64,000 nt of DNA, taken from Diphasiastrum complanatum (Eukaryota > Streptophyta > Lycopodiopsida > Lycopodiales > Lycopodiaceae). Shown piece after piece: positions 47,037 through 57,456 of this stretch. Below the pieces are notes generated by a model, which saw only the letters and a list, made by a program, of their open reading frames with translations, ran no database searches and had not been told where the DNA came from. The stretch lies in contig CM055106.1 of assembly GCA_029204225.1 (NCBI GenBank), positions 9,226,274 to 9,290,273 on the forward strand, read 5' to 3'. The translations under genes were made by a program, and so were the position numbers. Within the stretch, counting starts at the first letter, position 1; each line of letters opens with the position of its first letter.

Positions 47037-47409
47037 ACAGTTGAAACAATGTATTAAGAGATTGTAGACATGCTAAAACATGAGGGCAACATGCCAAAAA
47101 GCCTATAATCCATTAAAAAAGCCTACTAGATTTATAATTCACTAACTATAGGTTCTCATAACCTACATGTTTAAGTCCTTATAGGTTATGAGCCTATTGA
47201 ATATTAGATTATAAATTTTGATTTTCATAAAAACTAGTAATTACGTTATATTAATAGTAAAGGGCTTTGTGTTAGGTTGAAAAAAAAGTTTTTGCAAGCA
47301 CCAAGAAGAGTAGAGAAAATACTAAGCGGTGATGGAGCCCCCCCAATGACTAAAGATGTGTGAACTTGGCTAATATTAAGTAGCCTAAGTATTATTGAGC
47401 TTCACCACG

Positions 47410-48905
47410 TTGTTCTCTCTCATGATGCTCCTCCTAAGTGGTGCCAAGGTCTAGGTCTTAATGTCCTCCCTCATGGAACCATCTTTAGATGTCTTGGCTT
47501 CCCTCTAGGTGCTTTGCTTTCCAACAAAGATCGATTTGATTGGATTTTCGATAGAATCAGGTCCGAAATCTTATCTTAGAACTCTTCTGATCTTTCCTTT
47601 CCTGCTAGGCTTGTAGTTCTCAAGCATATCATCTCTTCCTGTTTCACTCATTTTATTTTTATTTGGTTTCTTTTTCCTTCCTACTTCTTGTCTATTGCTA
47701 AAACTTCGGAAATTCCTATGGAATAATAGACCTAGCCTTTTGAATTGGGATATTCGTAGGTCTTCTTGATCATGCTATTACCTCCCTTACTTTACTTTAT
47801 AGATGTCTCCATGCCAAGTTTGTTTCTCCTCAACCCTGGACTCTGATGATGACTATTCTTCCTCCTCTCCCTTCGATGGACGACAATATTCCTCAGTCTT
47901 ACTTTCAAGAGTTCACACATTCATCCTTCCCTCTTTCTATCTCCCTTTCTCTCCTGTTCAACTCCATCCATGGAATTCTCCTCTCTATGCGGGAGCTTAC
48001 CTTCTGGACAGGGGGCAATTATTTTTCTCCTTTAGAATCTCTTTGGTTTTCTAAAGTGATAACCATTAATTCTAAGCCTCTGGCTTTGATTGAGAGTAGA
48101 CTTTGTAAGAATTTGACTCATAAGGGCCTTGTTACATGGGACCATATCATGAACTCGATCTACTCTAACAGTCTTTCTCGCCTCAAAGCTGAACTTGGCT
48201 TCTCCTCACGCGAAACTAATTTCCTTTCCTTTGCCTTTTCTTAGAGCGGGGCTCATTGACTACTTCTGCTGCTTCTGACTACCAATAAATGGCTTTTCAG
48301 GGCCCTTGACAAGTTAGGCAATATTTCTTACTCTATTTTTTTTTGCTACCAAGGAATCCAATTTCACCTTCTCGTGGTACAATTCGAAGTGAAAAGTTTC
48401 TGAACCCCCCCCCTCGGGAAATCTAGATTCTGACAAAACCATAAAATCAAAACTGGCAAACTTAGAGTCTTTTTTATGAGGATCCTTCAACTCTCTCTTC
48501 CTTTACATGCCAATTATAGAGGGGATGTGTCTGCTCTAATGTAAAATATTTGATGAGGATGTGATACATTTGTTCTTTCATTGTTATGCTCCACTTTAGA
48601 AGAGTTTGATTGACTTCTTTATTGCATGTTTTCATGCCACGTTTAAGAGATTTAGTGAGCTATTGATGAATGATATTACGTTTGATGATGCAAACACTAA
48701 TGCCTATTGGCAAATAATTAGGATCATTACTTTGCAGAATATTTGGTTGGATAGAAATAGTAGAGAACTTGGAAATGGTGATTTTTACATCTCCCCTCTA
48801 TTCCTCTTTAAAGAGGCTAATAAGCTAATGCTTCTTTACGTTTGTTGATGCTATGTATTTTGTAAAAAGTCAATAATCTAAAGTCAGATTTTTGAGAAAA
48901 AAAAA
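47410..48905 (+). mobile_element. 5'-truncated L1-like LINE
   Basis: The plus-strand reading contains FRCLGFPLGALLSNKDRFDW and LSFPARLVVLKHIISS, typical of the thumb region after the reverse transcriptase of plant L1 elements. A middle part (47846-48244) has NLTHKGLVTWDHIM, and an end part includes DEDVIHLFFHCYAP (zinc-finger RVT region) and WQIIRIITLQNIWLDRN. Stops and frameshifts interrupt it (47577, 47725, 48244, 48600). An (A)10 run at 48897-48906 marks a plausible 3' tail. The endonuclease and RT catalytic parts are absent. Confidence 0.7.
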
Positions 48906-49033
48906 AGTATTGTAGAGGTGATATCATTCAAGTATCAACTTGGTATAAGTATATAAGGGTAATATGCATTTAATGAAAGATACGAACTAAGAACTTTTCT
49001 AATCACAATATGCATATGATTTCAAAGGCCAAT

Positions 49034-49511
49034 TGTAAGGATCGCCAAGTGAAGATCCAACTAGATCTTGTTGCATGCAACCAAAAGGACACCTGTGGAG
49101 CCAAAACCACCCAACCAATATGAAATGGATAGTCAATATCCTAATCACTTCACCCCCAAGCCATGATGAATGAATGCAAGAGAAGAGCGAGAGGATCTTG
49201 GCTTCATGGATCAAATAATAGGGAGATGGGCGAGTTTCCATAGTATATATAATCTCCTTTGAGGAGAGAATATTTCTCTTAGGATCCCATGCAACCCAAA
49301 TATAAGCTATTGACCTCCTATTTTTGTATTATTGCAGTCAAACACTTTGCAAGTGCTCCTAATTATAGGTTTGGGCCCTCAGAAGATTATTAATTACATT
49401 ACCAGCCAAGTCTGGAATGACGAGACATAACTAATAACCTTATACACTGTAGTAACCAGCTATCCATGTCAGGAATTATTCCAAATTCCACTTTTGGACA
49501 TGGATGTAACA
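49034..49511 (-). repeat. Solo LTR (chromovirus family) with 5-bp target duplication
   Basis: TG...CA ends (TGTAAGG...GTAACA), 478 bp, flanked by CCAAT at 49029-49033 and CCAAT at 49512-49516. Homologous to the LTR at 37700-38186. It was most likely left by LTR-LTR recombination of a complete element. Confidence 0.85.
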
Positions 49512-49516
49512 CCAAT

Positions 49517-50400
49517 ACTTTGTTGTTGGTGTCCCACCAACGTATTTGGGGCACCCTAAATACTATTTATTACATATGTAGATTTTGAGTACCAAGAAAA
49601 AATAGATAATATATTGATACCACAACAAAATTAATCTTTCTACCCATAGTTTGGGTATTGATATGAGCATTGATTGGGCTACAACCACCCTAGTCGCGTA
49701 TTGGTCCTAGTATCAAAAAATGATACAGTAGTTTAGTAGGTTCATTGATATCCAGATTGATATATGTGTTGATACTAGTGGGGCACCTATATATATGCCC
49801 AACATTGCTTTGGACTGAAAAAAGTGAGCTTCGTGTTGTTAATGACATGATCATCACTTGATATTAATTTGCCTGGTGTTGATTTAATTATAAAAATGTA
49901 TCATGTGGGTAAATTTGACTTGTGGCTAACACCCAAGTGACCCGATGAGCTTAAAATGTTTAGGACCTTGGATGCATTCAAATCCAAATCTCATTGAGGT
50001 AGGTCCTGCACACAGGTTTTGAATGCCATCCAAATAGTGACAATCTCTCACTTGAACTGCAACATGCTAACATCTAGTGAGCATAAATTCTTAAATGGCT
50101 TTGGTATTTCTATATATGTTGTGATAACAACCCCACTAGTTGCTTAATAATACCACAAAATAAAAATTAAAAACACAAAGATGTTCCAAAAAAAAAAAAA
50201 CCTATCTAATGCTCAAACTCACAATGGCTTTGCCACCTTGGTGCATTTATTCATAGAAAAAAGTAGTAGGTACATTGTTGAAAAAGATATATACCTTGAA
50301 GGGGAAGTTTAAGCAAAAGTAAGCTAAAACAAGAGTGATGCTTGCACTAAATCTAAGATCAATCCAAATCCTCTGACATTAAAAATAAAAGTGCAGAAAC
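49517..50400. other. Non-coding stretch
   Basis: AT-rich DNA with several TTGATA(C/T)-type short repeats at 49600-49870. No gene or complete element recognised. Confidence 0.35.
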
Positions 50401-50410
50401 TATGATCATG

Positions 50411-51055
50411 TCAGTGGGAGTCTGCCAACTGACTGCAACAAGAAAAGTGAAGAGGTGGTGAGTCGGCTAATGAAGGGAGATGAGATGTAGCAGATCCAAC
50501 CATCGTACCCCGTTGCAGGATTGATAGGGCCTGTTGCAAGGCAATGGAAATACGTTGTTTGAAAGAAGCCACGAGAAGACGCTCTGCTGTCTGATGAGAA
50601 CACATGCGAAGAAAATCCTCAAAGCGGCGATGCAAGGTGCCATAAGTCTCAATTGCCATGGGAATGAAAGCATCAGTAGGATGCTTGTCAGACTAGTTAT
50701 TTTTCTTCTCTTGTGCTGCCACGCTTGCCGCTTCTCCTGGTGTGAAGGTAGAGCGAGGCAGTATGTCACCACGCGTGGGATCAACAACAACATCTGCCAA
50801 AGTACGAAGCTCATCCCGAGAGAGGACAATGTCAACATGCCTGCGGGAAGAGTGGGACGCGTTAGAAGGAAGGACATGAGACTGCTCTCTGAGAACATGG
50901 AATTCTCCATCTCTGGCTATAACGGCCGCTGTATCTCTGACAATATCATGCATAGTTGTGCGCTCACTCCCGAAAGGACAACGGAGGAGGTGGATAGCAA
51001 GAGCATCAATAAGGCGACCTTGAAAGCTAACTTTAAAATACGGTGCCATTGCCAT
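50411..51055 (-). pseudogene. C-terminal part of a retroelement-like ORF, possible restriction-like endonuclease
   Basis: Two minus-strand frames in the same register (50693-51055 and 50411-50659) are separated by an in-frame TAG at 50693-50695. The N-terminal part has HLLRCPFGSERTTMHDIVRD, which recalls the His/Cys and RHN-type motifs after the RT of some plant non-LTR elements. RRHVDIVLSRD and LADVVVDPTRGD follow and could be the (K/R)xxD...D core of a PD-(D/E)XK fold. The tail is DAFIPMAIETYGTLHRRFED. The catalytic RT is not present. Family placement is from motif memory and should be treated as tentative. Confidence 0.45.
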
Positions 51056-51066
51056 TACTAGGCATA

Positions 51067-51147
51067 GCCAACAAGGTTGGCTCGGTTAGCTTGACATCCA
51101 AAGTTTCTTTGGTCTCAGGTTTGAGCCTCCCCTTGGAATCCAAGAAG
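51067..51147 (+). mobile_element. SINE-like tRNA-derived element with 14-bp target duplication
   Basis: An 81-bp insert is bounded by perfect direct repeats CATTACTAGGCATA (51053-51066 and 51148-51161). Inside are GGTTGGCTCGGTTAGC (A-box-like), a CCAAAG/CTTTGG hairpin and GGTTTGAGCCT (B-box-like). A related inverted copy is at 4098-4202. A short A-rich run follows the right repeat. Confidence 0.7.
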
Positions 51148-51223
51148 CATTACTAGGCATAAAAAAAGAAAAACATTTTATGCTTTATTAGTCTAAAATT
51201 TGAAAGGTAGGTGGGTGCACACG

Positions 51224-51764
51224 TCAAATTGGAAGCTTGACGGTGCTGACGGTGCTGGCCCTGGTCCCTGGGATGGGACCTGGCTGGCTTGACGAGCAGG
51301 CTGCTGTGCCCAGCCTGGCCGCTGGGAAGCTTCTTCGTCGTCCTTTTAAGAGGGGTTTTTCATCGTGAATCATGTGCCTAAATATGTATTCCAACAAAAC
51401 TATCTGATTGGCTGCTGCTGGATGAGTCTCTGCAATTGATGCATCACCCTTTTCTGTGCTACGATCATGATCCATCCCATCTCTTCTCGTTGCTGAAGAT
51501 CAGCTCTCACTGCCCAGCTTTTTTTTAATAGGCGCCTCTGGCATCTGTGTTCTTCCATTTAACTCTCAGGAGTCTTTTTTTGTCAAGCTTTATACAATAT
51601 CCAGCCTGCCCCCTTTCACCGAGGAGCTTGCAAGTGCGGGTTTTAGACTTTAGACTCACTGGTCTCATTGCAATTCCTCTTTTCCTTGGATTGAGTTCAT
51701 GTGCTACGATGCCACTCGTGTAATTATATCGTGCTCTCAACATTCTCACAAAATCAAGGAGCAA
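51224..51764 (-). other. Unidentified minus-strand open frames
   Basis: Frames at 51224-51475 (83 residues) and 51525-51764 (79 residues) have fairly even base composition, unlike the AT-rich neighbours. No domain is recognised. Confidence 0.2.
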
Positions 51765-51826
51765 TTTTTTGATACTGTGGCAAAATCTCGCGACAGAAAT
51801 CTAGAAGTGTGATATAATCTGTAGAC

Positions 51827-52078
51827 ATGGAGCAAGGATTCTCGCCCAGGTCACGCAACGTTGTGCTGGAAACTGTCCCACCTCAAATGATAAGTGTGGA
51901 AAGGCTCTATCCACGAGTGAAAAAGCTGACTACAATTGCTGAGGAGCACGCCCTGTATGGACAGGAACAAAATTTGGACCATGTCGACAACAGTTATAAG
52001 CCAAATTCGGAATCGCAAAACGAATCGAAGATTGTCGCACAACAGAAGAGGCTCTCAGATCTTATTCTTACTCACTGA
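51827..52078 (+). CDS. Unidentified small open frame, 83 residues
   Basis: The frame starts MEQGFSPRSRNVVLETVPPQ and contains VKKLTTIAEEHALYGQEQ. The start context AGACATGGAG is acceptable. It is charged and Gln-rich, reads like a first exon, and has a GATATAATCTG stretch just upstream. I recognise no family. It could equally be chance or a decayed gene. Confidence 0.25.
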   Translation: MEQGFSPRSRNVVLETVPPQMISVERLYPRVKKLTTIAEEHALYGQEQNLDHVDNSYKPNSESQNESKIVAQQKRLSDLILTH

Positions 52079-52199
52079 GAGAATAGAACTTTATTGCCTT
52101 ACAAATTCATGCTCTTTGCGTGAAGTTTGTTTCCAGAAAACGGCTATCTACTTTCCTCGCTGCTAAAGTTTGTTTGAAGTTTAACGCTTGTTCTCTTCA

Positions 52200-53759
52200 A
52201 CACAGACGTGAAGAACTTGACCTAGAAATCAGGATATATGCATGTATGTGCTTCTAAGTCTGAAGGTGTGGATATCTGCAAAGGCACAACTACGTTGTTG
52301 TGAATTACGAAGACTTTGAGATTTACCTAGAAAATTCCAGCTTGAGCTCACAGACTAAAATATTATGTAAATTTAAACTGTATAATGAATGGTTGCACCC
52401 GAAATTTCAAATAGATTTCTGCAAGATTCTTGGCTTCCATGTGAACTACTTTATGAATGCTGTTACTTCTTTGACGGATAGATACGTCGTAAATTCTTTT
52501 GTTGGGTTTTGTAAAGGTTTCTGTTTTAGATCAGCTTTCTAGCGGAGTAAAACAGAACATTGCGCCCACTGTACTGTTAGTGTTAGTGTCTACATATGAC
52601 ATTAGCAATAGCTCTCTAGATTTTACTGTGTTCGAATGAAAGCATGGGATGTCTTGGAAGACGGGAATTTAAGGTCTTTCTGTTGAACTTGTCCTGCAAA
52701 GGAGTAAAATTACTGGTTCAAGTTGGCCATTGAAGTTTCTGTCAAGGGAAGCGCCTAAAGTTTTAGCAACTTGCTGTAGTAGATGATACCTGCGGATAAG
52801 TTTCTTTCCTTAGATCATTTTAGAAGCACAAATCAGTTTAATCTCGTGCATCTCTCTCATGAGTGACTCTAGCAACTAGTTTCACGACTTGTACCAAAGA
52901 ACATAGCTCCCAGCAAATTCTAATACTTTGAATCCATTAGAAAATTAAATCAGGAGATGGATGGAACTCTTGCCGATCGACTGAAAATAACCCTAAAAGC
53001 AGACTATTGAGCAAGAGTCGGAAGAAATGAAAAAGATTTCAAAGATCTTGAGACTTTAGAATCTATGAAACCTGAATCTTATTTGCAAAAACCGAACAAT
53101 CCATTAAAAAACTGAGCAATCGAGACTTGTTGGATCTATGCAGCAGAACGTGTTTCAGACAGTGTAGTACCCGTGAAGTATTTTTCTGGTGAAATCTGTT
53201 CTTGCATCATGTGCTTGTATACGGGCATGGGGTTGATTCCTAGTGAGATTCTTCTCAGAGCCATCGTCAAAGATAAAAGGGACCAAGGACTGATGGATGG
53301 ATCTACCTTTGTGGCTGAGGATCTTTGAATGGATCCACCTTAAAACACGATTATTCTCTAGAATGAAAAGCATAAATAACCATGAAAATACCTTGTTTGA
53401 AATTGGGAGCATAAAAGGTAGAGGCCACCTCATGATCTATAGCCTTTCATTTGGATTAAATGTGATCAATTTTTTGTCTCTAGATGCTTGCATAGAATCA
53501 AGAATGGATTCCACTTTGGAATTCCATGACATATCCCATTCTTGGAGCTTGTTTTCAACATTGCATCAAGATCTTCTATTCTAGCTCCTATGGAAGCCAT
53601 GTATTTAAGTTTCGAAAAATGTATTTGGATCTTCAAGAGGAAGGGGAATGCCATGTATCTAAATAAGAGCAAAAGGTAGAGAGCTTGACACCCTTACGAT
53701 GTAAAGGAAAGAACATGTCTTGAAATATCAATCCCCACTCTAGAGAGAACTATTAAACA
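52200..53759. other. Non-coding stretch
   Basis: No recognisable gene or element. Frames at 52300-52542, 53155-53433 and 53297-53584 lack domains and overlap on both strands. Confidence 0.35.
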
Positions 53760-53832
53760 GGGCGGATAGCTCAGTGGTAGAGCATCCCATCCGGTATGAC
53801 GGAGGTCCTGGGTTCAAATCCTAGTCTGTCCT
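53760..53832 (+). tRNA. tRNA-like sequence, isotype uncertain
   Basis: A 73-base stretch has a fully pairable 7-bp acceptor stem (GGGCGGA with TCTGTCC, two G-U pairs), a D arm GCTC/GAGC, a T arm CTGGG-TTCAAAT-CCTAG, and clear A (TAGCTCAGTGG) and B (GGTTCAAATCC) boxes. The anticodon arm, TCCCATCCGGTATGACGGA, pairs only at its outer bases and gives no canonical 7-base loop, so CCG (Arg) or GGU (Thr) are only possibilities. It may be an organelle-derived copy or a decayed nuclear gene. No CCA is encoded. It lies about 20 bases from the broken end of a copia fragment. Confidence 0.55.
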
Positions 53833-53852
53833 TCCATATTATGATTTATGGA

Positions 53853-55666
53853 TTTCTAACAGTGTATGGACATGACAACTCCCTCTTTATGCCATTAGAA
53901 CTACAAAAGTCAATCAACTTATGGGAGATATATTCACCTCCATTATCACTCCTTAATACCATAATCTTGGTACTAAGTTGATTTTCTACCAAAGTCTTGA
54001 ACTTTACAAAAGAATCAAACACCATTGATTTGCTAGACAAGAGGTACATCCAACAATATCTATAATAGTCATCAATGAGGATTACATAATACTTGGCACC
54101 ACCATTAGACTCATGTGAAAAGCTATGAACATCCGAATGGATGAGTTCAAGAGGAGAGCTTGATCTTGAGAAGGGTAGTTTGTGAGCCTTTGAGAGGCTG
54201 CATGCTTCACGTCTCTTCCCACACTTTCACAAATGCTTGGGGAGTCCAACTGCAAGCTCCTTTGCAAACATAGATTCCATGGCTTTGAAGTTGGGGTGGC
54301 CCAACCTCTTGTGCCATAGTTCCACCTTTGATAACTCCACCTTTGCCAAGTAAACACTCTCCACTGCAATATTAGCATCAAGCTTAAACAATTTACCTTG
54401 CTTAAAGCCTTTGGCTATACATTCATCATTTCTAAAGATGGAACAAATTCCATGCTTAAATTGTACATCAAGGCCATTATCCTTTAATTGGCCAACACTA
54501 AGCAAATTCCTGGTTAACTTAGGAACATAAAGAACATTCTCAAGATTCATCCTTTTGGATGATCCAACGTACACACGGTACCTGAAAACAGAGGGATTGC
54601 CGTGGAGAAAGCGTTCGGAGCGTGTCAAAAGTCTTTTCACCATTCCAGTGGGCAAGTAGTTTAGAGTTCTATGTAAATCATTGTAAGAAAGTAAAGTGGA
54701 GAAAATGTCCTTTTGATATGTCATGTGAGAACTAGCCCCACTATCAATCCACCAAGAATCATTGGTGTTGCTCTTGGATGATGGTGGTTTGTTGGAAACC
54801 ATCAAGGATGACTCTTCTTCATCCTCCTCCTCCTGATGTGCAATGTTGCTTTGTTTGCTCTCTTGTGGCTTCTTCTTCTTGAGACATTCTAATGCAAAAT
54901 GTCCTTTCTTTCCATAGAAAAAACATTTGTACTTGGACTTGTCTTTGATCTTGCCCTTTGAGCTTGAAGCCTCATCCTCCTCCTTGGTCTTCTTGAAGTG
55001 CTTCTTCTTGCCATTGGTCTTCTTCTTGTCTTTGAATGAGAAATTAGCCTTCTCATTACCATCCCGCAGAGAAATGGCATTCATTCTTGTATTGGTATGC
55101 ATCATCCTACACTCTTCAGCCACTAATACACTATGAAGCTTTTCTATAGTGGGCAAAGTGTCTTGGATTGCAAAGCTTTGGACCAAATTTGAAAAGTCAC
55201 TCCCTAGACCATTAAGGACAATATGAACAAGCTCACCATCTTGAATCTTCTCTCCAATGGAAGCTAACTCCCTATTGAGAGACTTGATTCTGAGCACATA
55301 ATCTTGTGCACTCTCATCACTCCTCTTCATGCTTTGTAGAATCTGATTCCTAAGCATGAGAACCCTAGAAGTGTAACTAGACTCATAGATAGATTTTAAA
55401 GATTCCCAAGCCTCTTTAGCACTTTTACATGATGATACTTCCCTCAAAAGATCATTGCTTACATTCATCTTAATACAGTGAAGTGCAAGTCTAGACCTCT
55501 TCTTGTATCTCACTAATTTCTGTACACCTAGAGGTTCATCTTCATCATCTATTAGAAACTCATAAAGATCCTGGAGCACCACGAGTGACTCCATCCACAC
55601 TTTCCAAATAGAATAATTGGTAGAATTTAATCTAGCTTTTAGAAGGTAGGCTCCAACTGATCCCAT
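53853..55666 (-). pseudogene. Copia gag-protease-integrase fragment
   Basis: A 479-codon frame (54227-55666) starts MGSVGAYLLKARLNSTNYSI and includes Gag signatures (ALHCIKMNVSNDLLREV, LRNQILQSMKRSDESAQDYV). A zinc knuckle with its second Cys changed (CFFYGKKGHFALEC), the protease WWIDSGASSHMT (intact Asp-Ser-Gly), a VLYVPKLTRNLLSVGQL block and the pre-integrase LWHKRLGHPNFKAM follow. After a stop the integrase core continues at 54049 with LRSDNGGEYIS and ends abruptly near 53860. The integrase end, RT, RNase H and both LTRs are missing. This is the longest intact copia frame in the window. Confidence 0.85.
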
Positions 55667-56015
55667 TTTACTAGTGAAATTCTACTCACAAGATATAGAT
55701 CTGGTTGAACTTGAAACTCACAAAGGTTTCTAACTTGCAGTGTTTCACTCAAATGTTGACTTCTAATCCAACAGATGGACTTATAATCATAGTTCTATTA
55801 ATCCCTCACAAAGCTGGAATGAAGATAAAATGAAGGGAAGCCTCCTTGATGATCATTGGGATAAAAAGAGTAATGGCAATATCGAGTGCATAGTTAATAG
55901 ATCGTCAATGAAATTTGGATATCTTATAGAAAAACAAGTGCTTTCTTTAACATTTTACTATAGAAGATGGTCCAAAGTTGGCAACGGATGGAAAGCATTG
56001 GATTAGGATTTTACA

Positions 56016-56231
56016 GTGAATCATCAAGATCAAATAGAAATTAAAGTGAGGAAAAATAATTCTACGCTTACAACAATTGAAGTGGAAGAAGATTGGAAAC
56101 TCGATCACATTCGATCAGAGCTTACATTGCTGCAATACGATATTCCTAAACACTTCTGTTTTCGAGTCAACGAGAGAGTGGTAGTTGTATGTGTATTTAT
56201 TCCGGAAATGACTTTCAATGATTTTATTTAA
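56016..56231 (+). CDS. Unidentified small open frame, 71 residues
   Basis: It contains DWKLDHIRSELTLLQYDIPK followed by FCFRVNERVVVV. It looks like a fragment of a real protein, possibly an exon, located in the DNA into which the chromovirus inserted. No family is assigned. Confidence 0.25.
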   Translation: MNHQDQIEIKVRKNNSTLTTIEVEEDWKLDHIRSELTLLQYDIPKHFCFRVNERVVVVCVFIPEMTFNDFI

Positions 56232-56295
56232 ACATGTTTTAGTGTTTTCGGTATTGCAATATTTCATTTGACATAATCTCAATGTTGATATTGTC

Positions 56296-56653
56296 TGTTA
56301 CGAGCTCGTAACCAGTGCCGAACCCTAGAGAACACAGATATGTCAGATACCACAGTCAGGGTCGTGTCCAGCGTACATGACCAACAGGGCAAGACAGTGT
56401 GAGTAGTGTGCCCCAGCACGGTCCATAGCCATGGCGGGCCTAACACAGCCTAGGGACCCTGTCAGCAGGATAGGGCCCCCAGTTGGGTCCCGATGTGCAG
56501 TCGGCCACGTCAGTGCCACGTGGCCGACACTTGGCAGTTGCATGCTACCAGTCCTCACACTGGGCTAGGAGGGGCTTACTCTATATCAGAGAGTAGGCAA
56601 GGTTGGGTGGATCAGTCAGGGTTTGCCCTACTGTGGTGTTAGGATCTATTACA
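56296..56653 (+). repeat. 5' LTR of the chromovirus
   Basis: TG...CA ends. It contains the perfect palindrome TTACGAGCTCGTAA at its 5' tip (56298-56311), a hairpin TCGGCCACGT...ACGTGGCCGA (56501-56527) with a central G-box CACGTG, and a CTATATC TATA-like element at 56581. Confidence 0.95.
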
Positions 56654-56654
56654 C

Positions 56655-56666
56655 TGGTATCAGAGC
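56655..56666 (+). other. Primer-binding site (initiator tRNA-Met type)
   Basis: TGGTATCAGAGC, an exact match to the common plant site, one base after the 5' LTR. Confidence 0.95.
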
Positions 56667-57456
56667 CATCTCCATCCTAGGGAGTTCAGGACAGCAGTAG
56701 AGAAAGCTATCAGAAGATAGGAAGTGTTTCTCAGATTCTCAGAGAGGAATAGAGGAGGAGGATCACTGTAGGAGCAGCCTTCAAACTTTTGATTTCCACT
56801 GAGAAATCACAGTAGCAAGGAGTTAGATTCCAAGTGTAGGTAACTCGCTGAAAAAACAGCTGTTTCTCACTGAGTTCAGAGGATTCTCTATAGTTTTCCC
56901 AGCGAAATTAGAGTAGGAAGAAGCCAGCACCTCCATCGTTGTACAGTCAGAGACCTACATCCGATTTCCAGGGAAAAAGTTACTGGTTCTCAGCGAGTTG
57001 GAAGCCAAAAAAGAGGAGCAGGGCCAGCGCTGCCAGTGCTTCTGAAAATCTGGTTTTTCAACAAGTTTTTGGGCCCCAACGTCAGAGATTTGGAGCAAGA
57101 GGATTCCTACCAGATCAGCGAGTAGGAGACTTCTGAAATTTCAGAACTCAGAAGGGTTTTTGGACTTCAGATTTGCCTTTTTGTGGACAAGTTGGATTGC
57201 AATCAGACCAGCGAGCTACTATCCTCAAAAAACCGGGAAATTTAGTACCGTTTTGAAGCCTCAAACTGGCATTTTTCGGAACAGCAGGTCTAAAATCTTT
57301 GGGAAAAGAGCTGAAAGAGTTCCTCTTCATTCTTTCTTTGGAAGTACAGTCCTCAGAAACAGCTAAGTCATCTTTCCTTTCCCTTGTACAGTTGTAAATC
57401 AGTCTTTTAGACTTTTTTCCTTCAGAAGTTAAGGTAGCTCTCTTTCAGTTTCGAAG
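56667..57456 (+). other. Untranslated leader of the chromovirus
   Basis: About 790 bases between the primer site and the first polyprotein ATG. It has repeated CAGCGAG(T/C) and GGAAGT-type motifs and several short upstream ATG frames (such as 56939-57136), none with a domain. Confidence 0.6.

Noticed and set aside
50693-51055. MHDIVRD motif as part of an NB-LRR resistance gene
   Set aside because: No P-loop, kinase-2, GLPL or LRR sequence surrounds it, and the context fits a retroelement C-terminus better.
50534-51061. 175-codon plus-strand frame
   Set aside because: It is the antisense shadow of the minus-strand retroelement-like frame, which has the recognisable motifs.
53760-53832. Definite assignment as tRNA-Arg(CCG)
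   Set aside because: The anticodon arm does not pair normally, so the anticodon cannot be placed with confidence.
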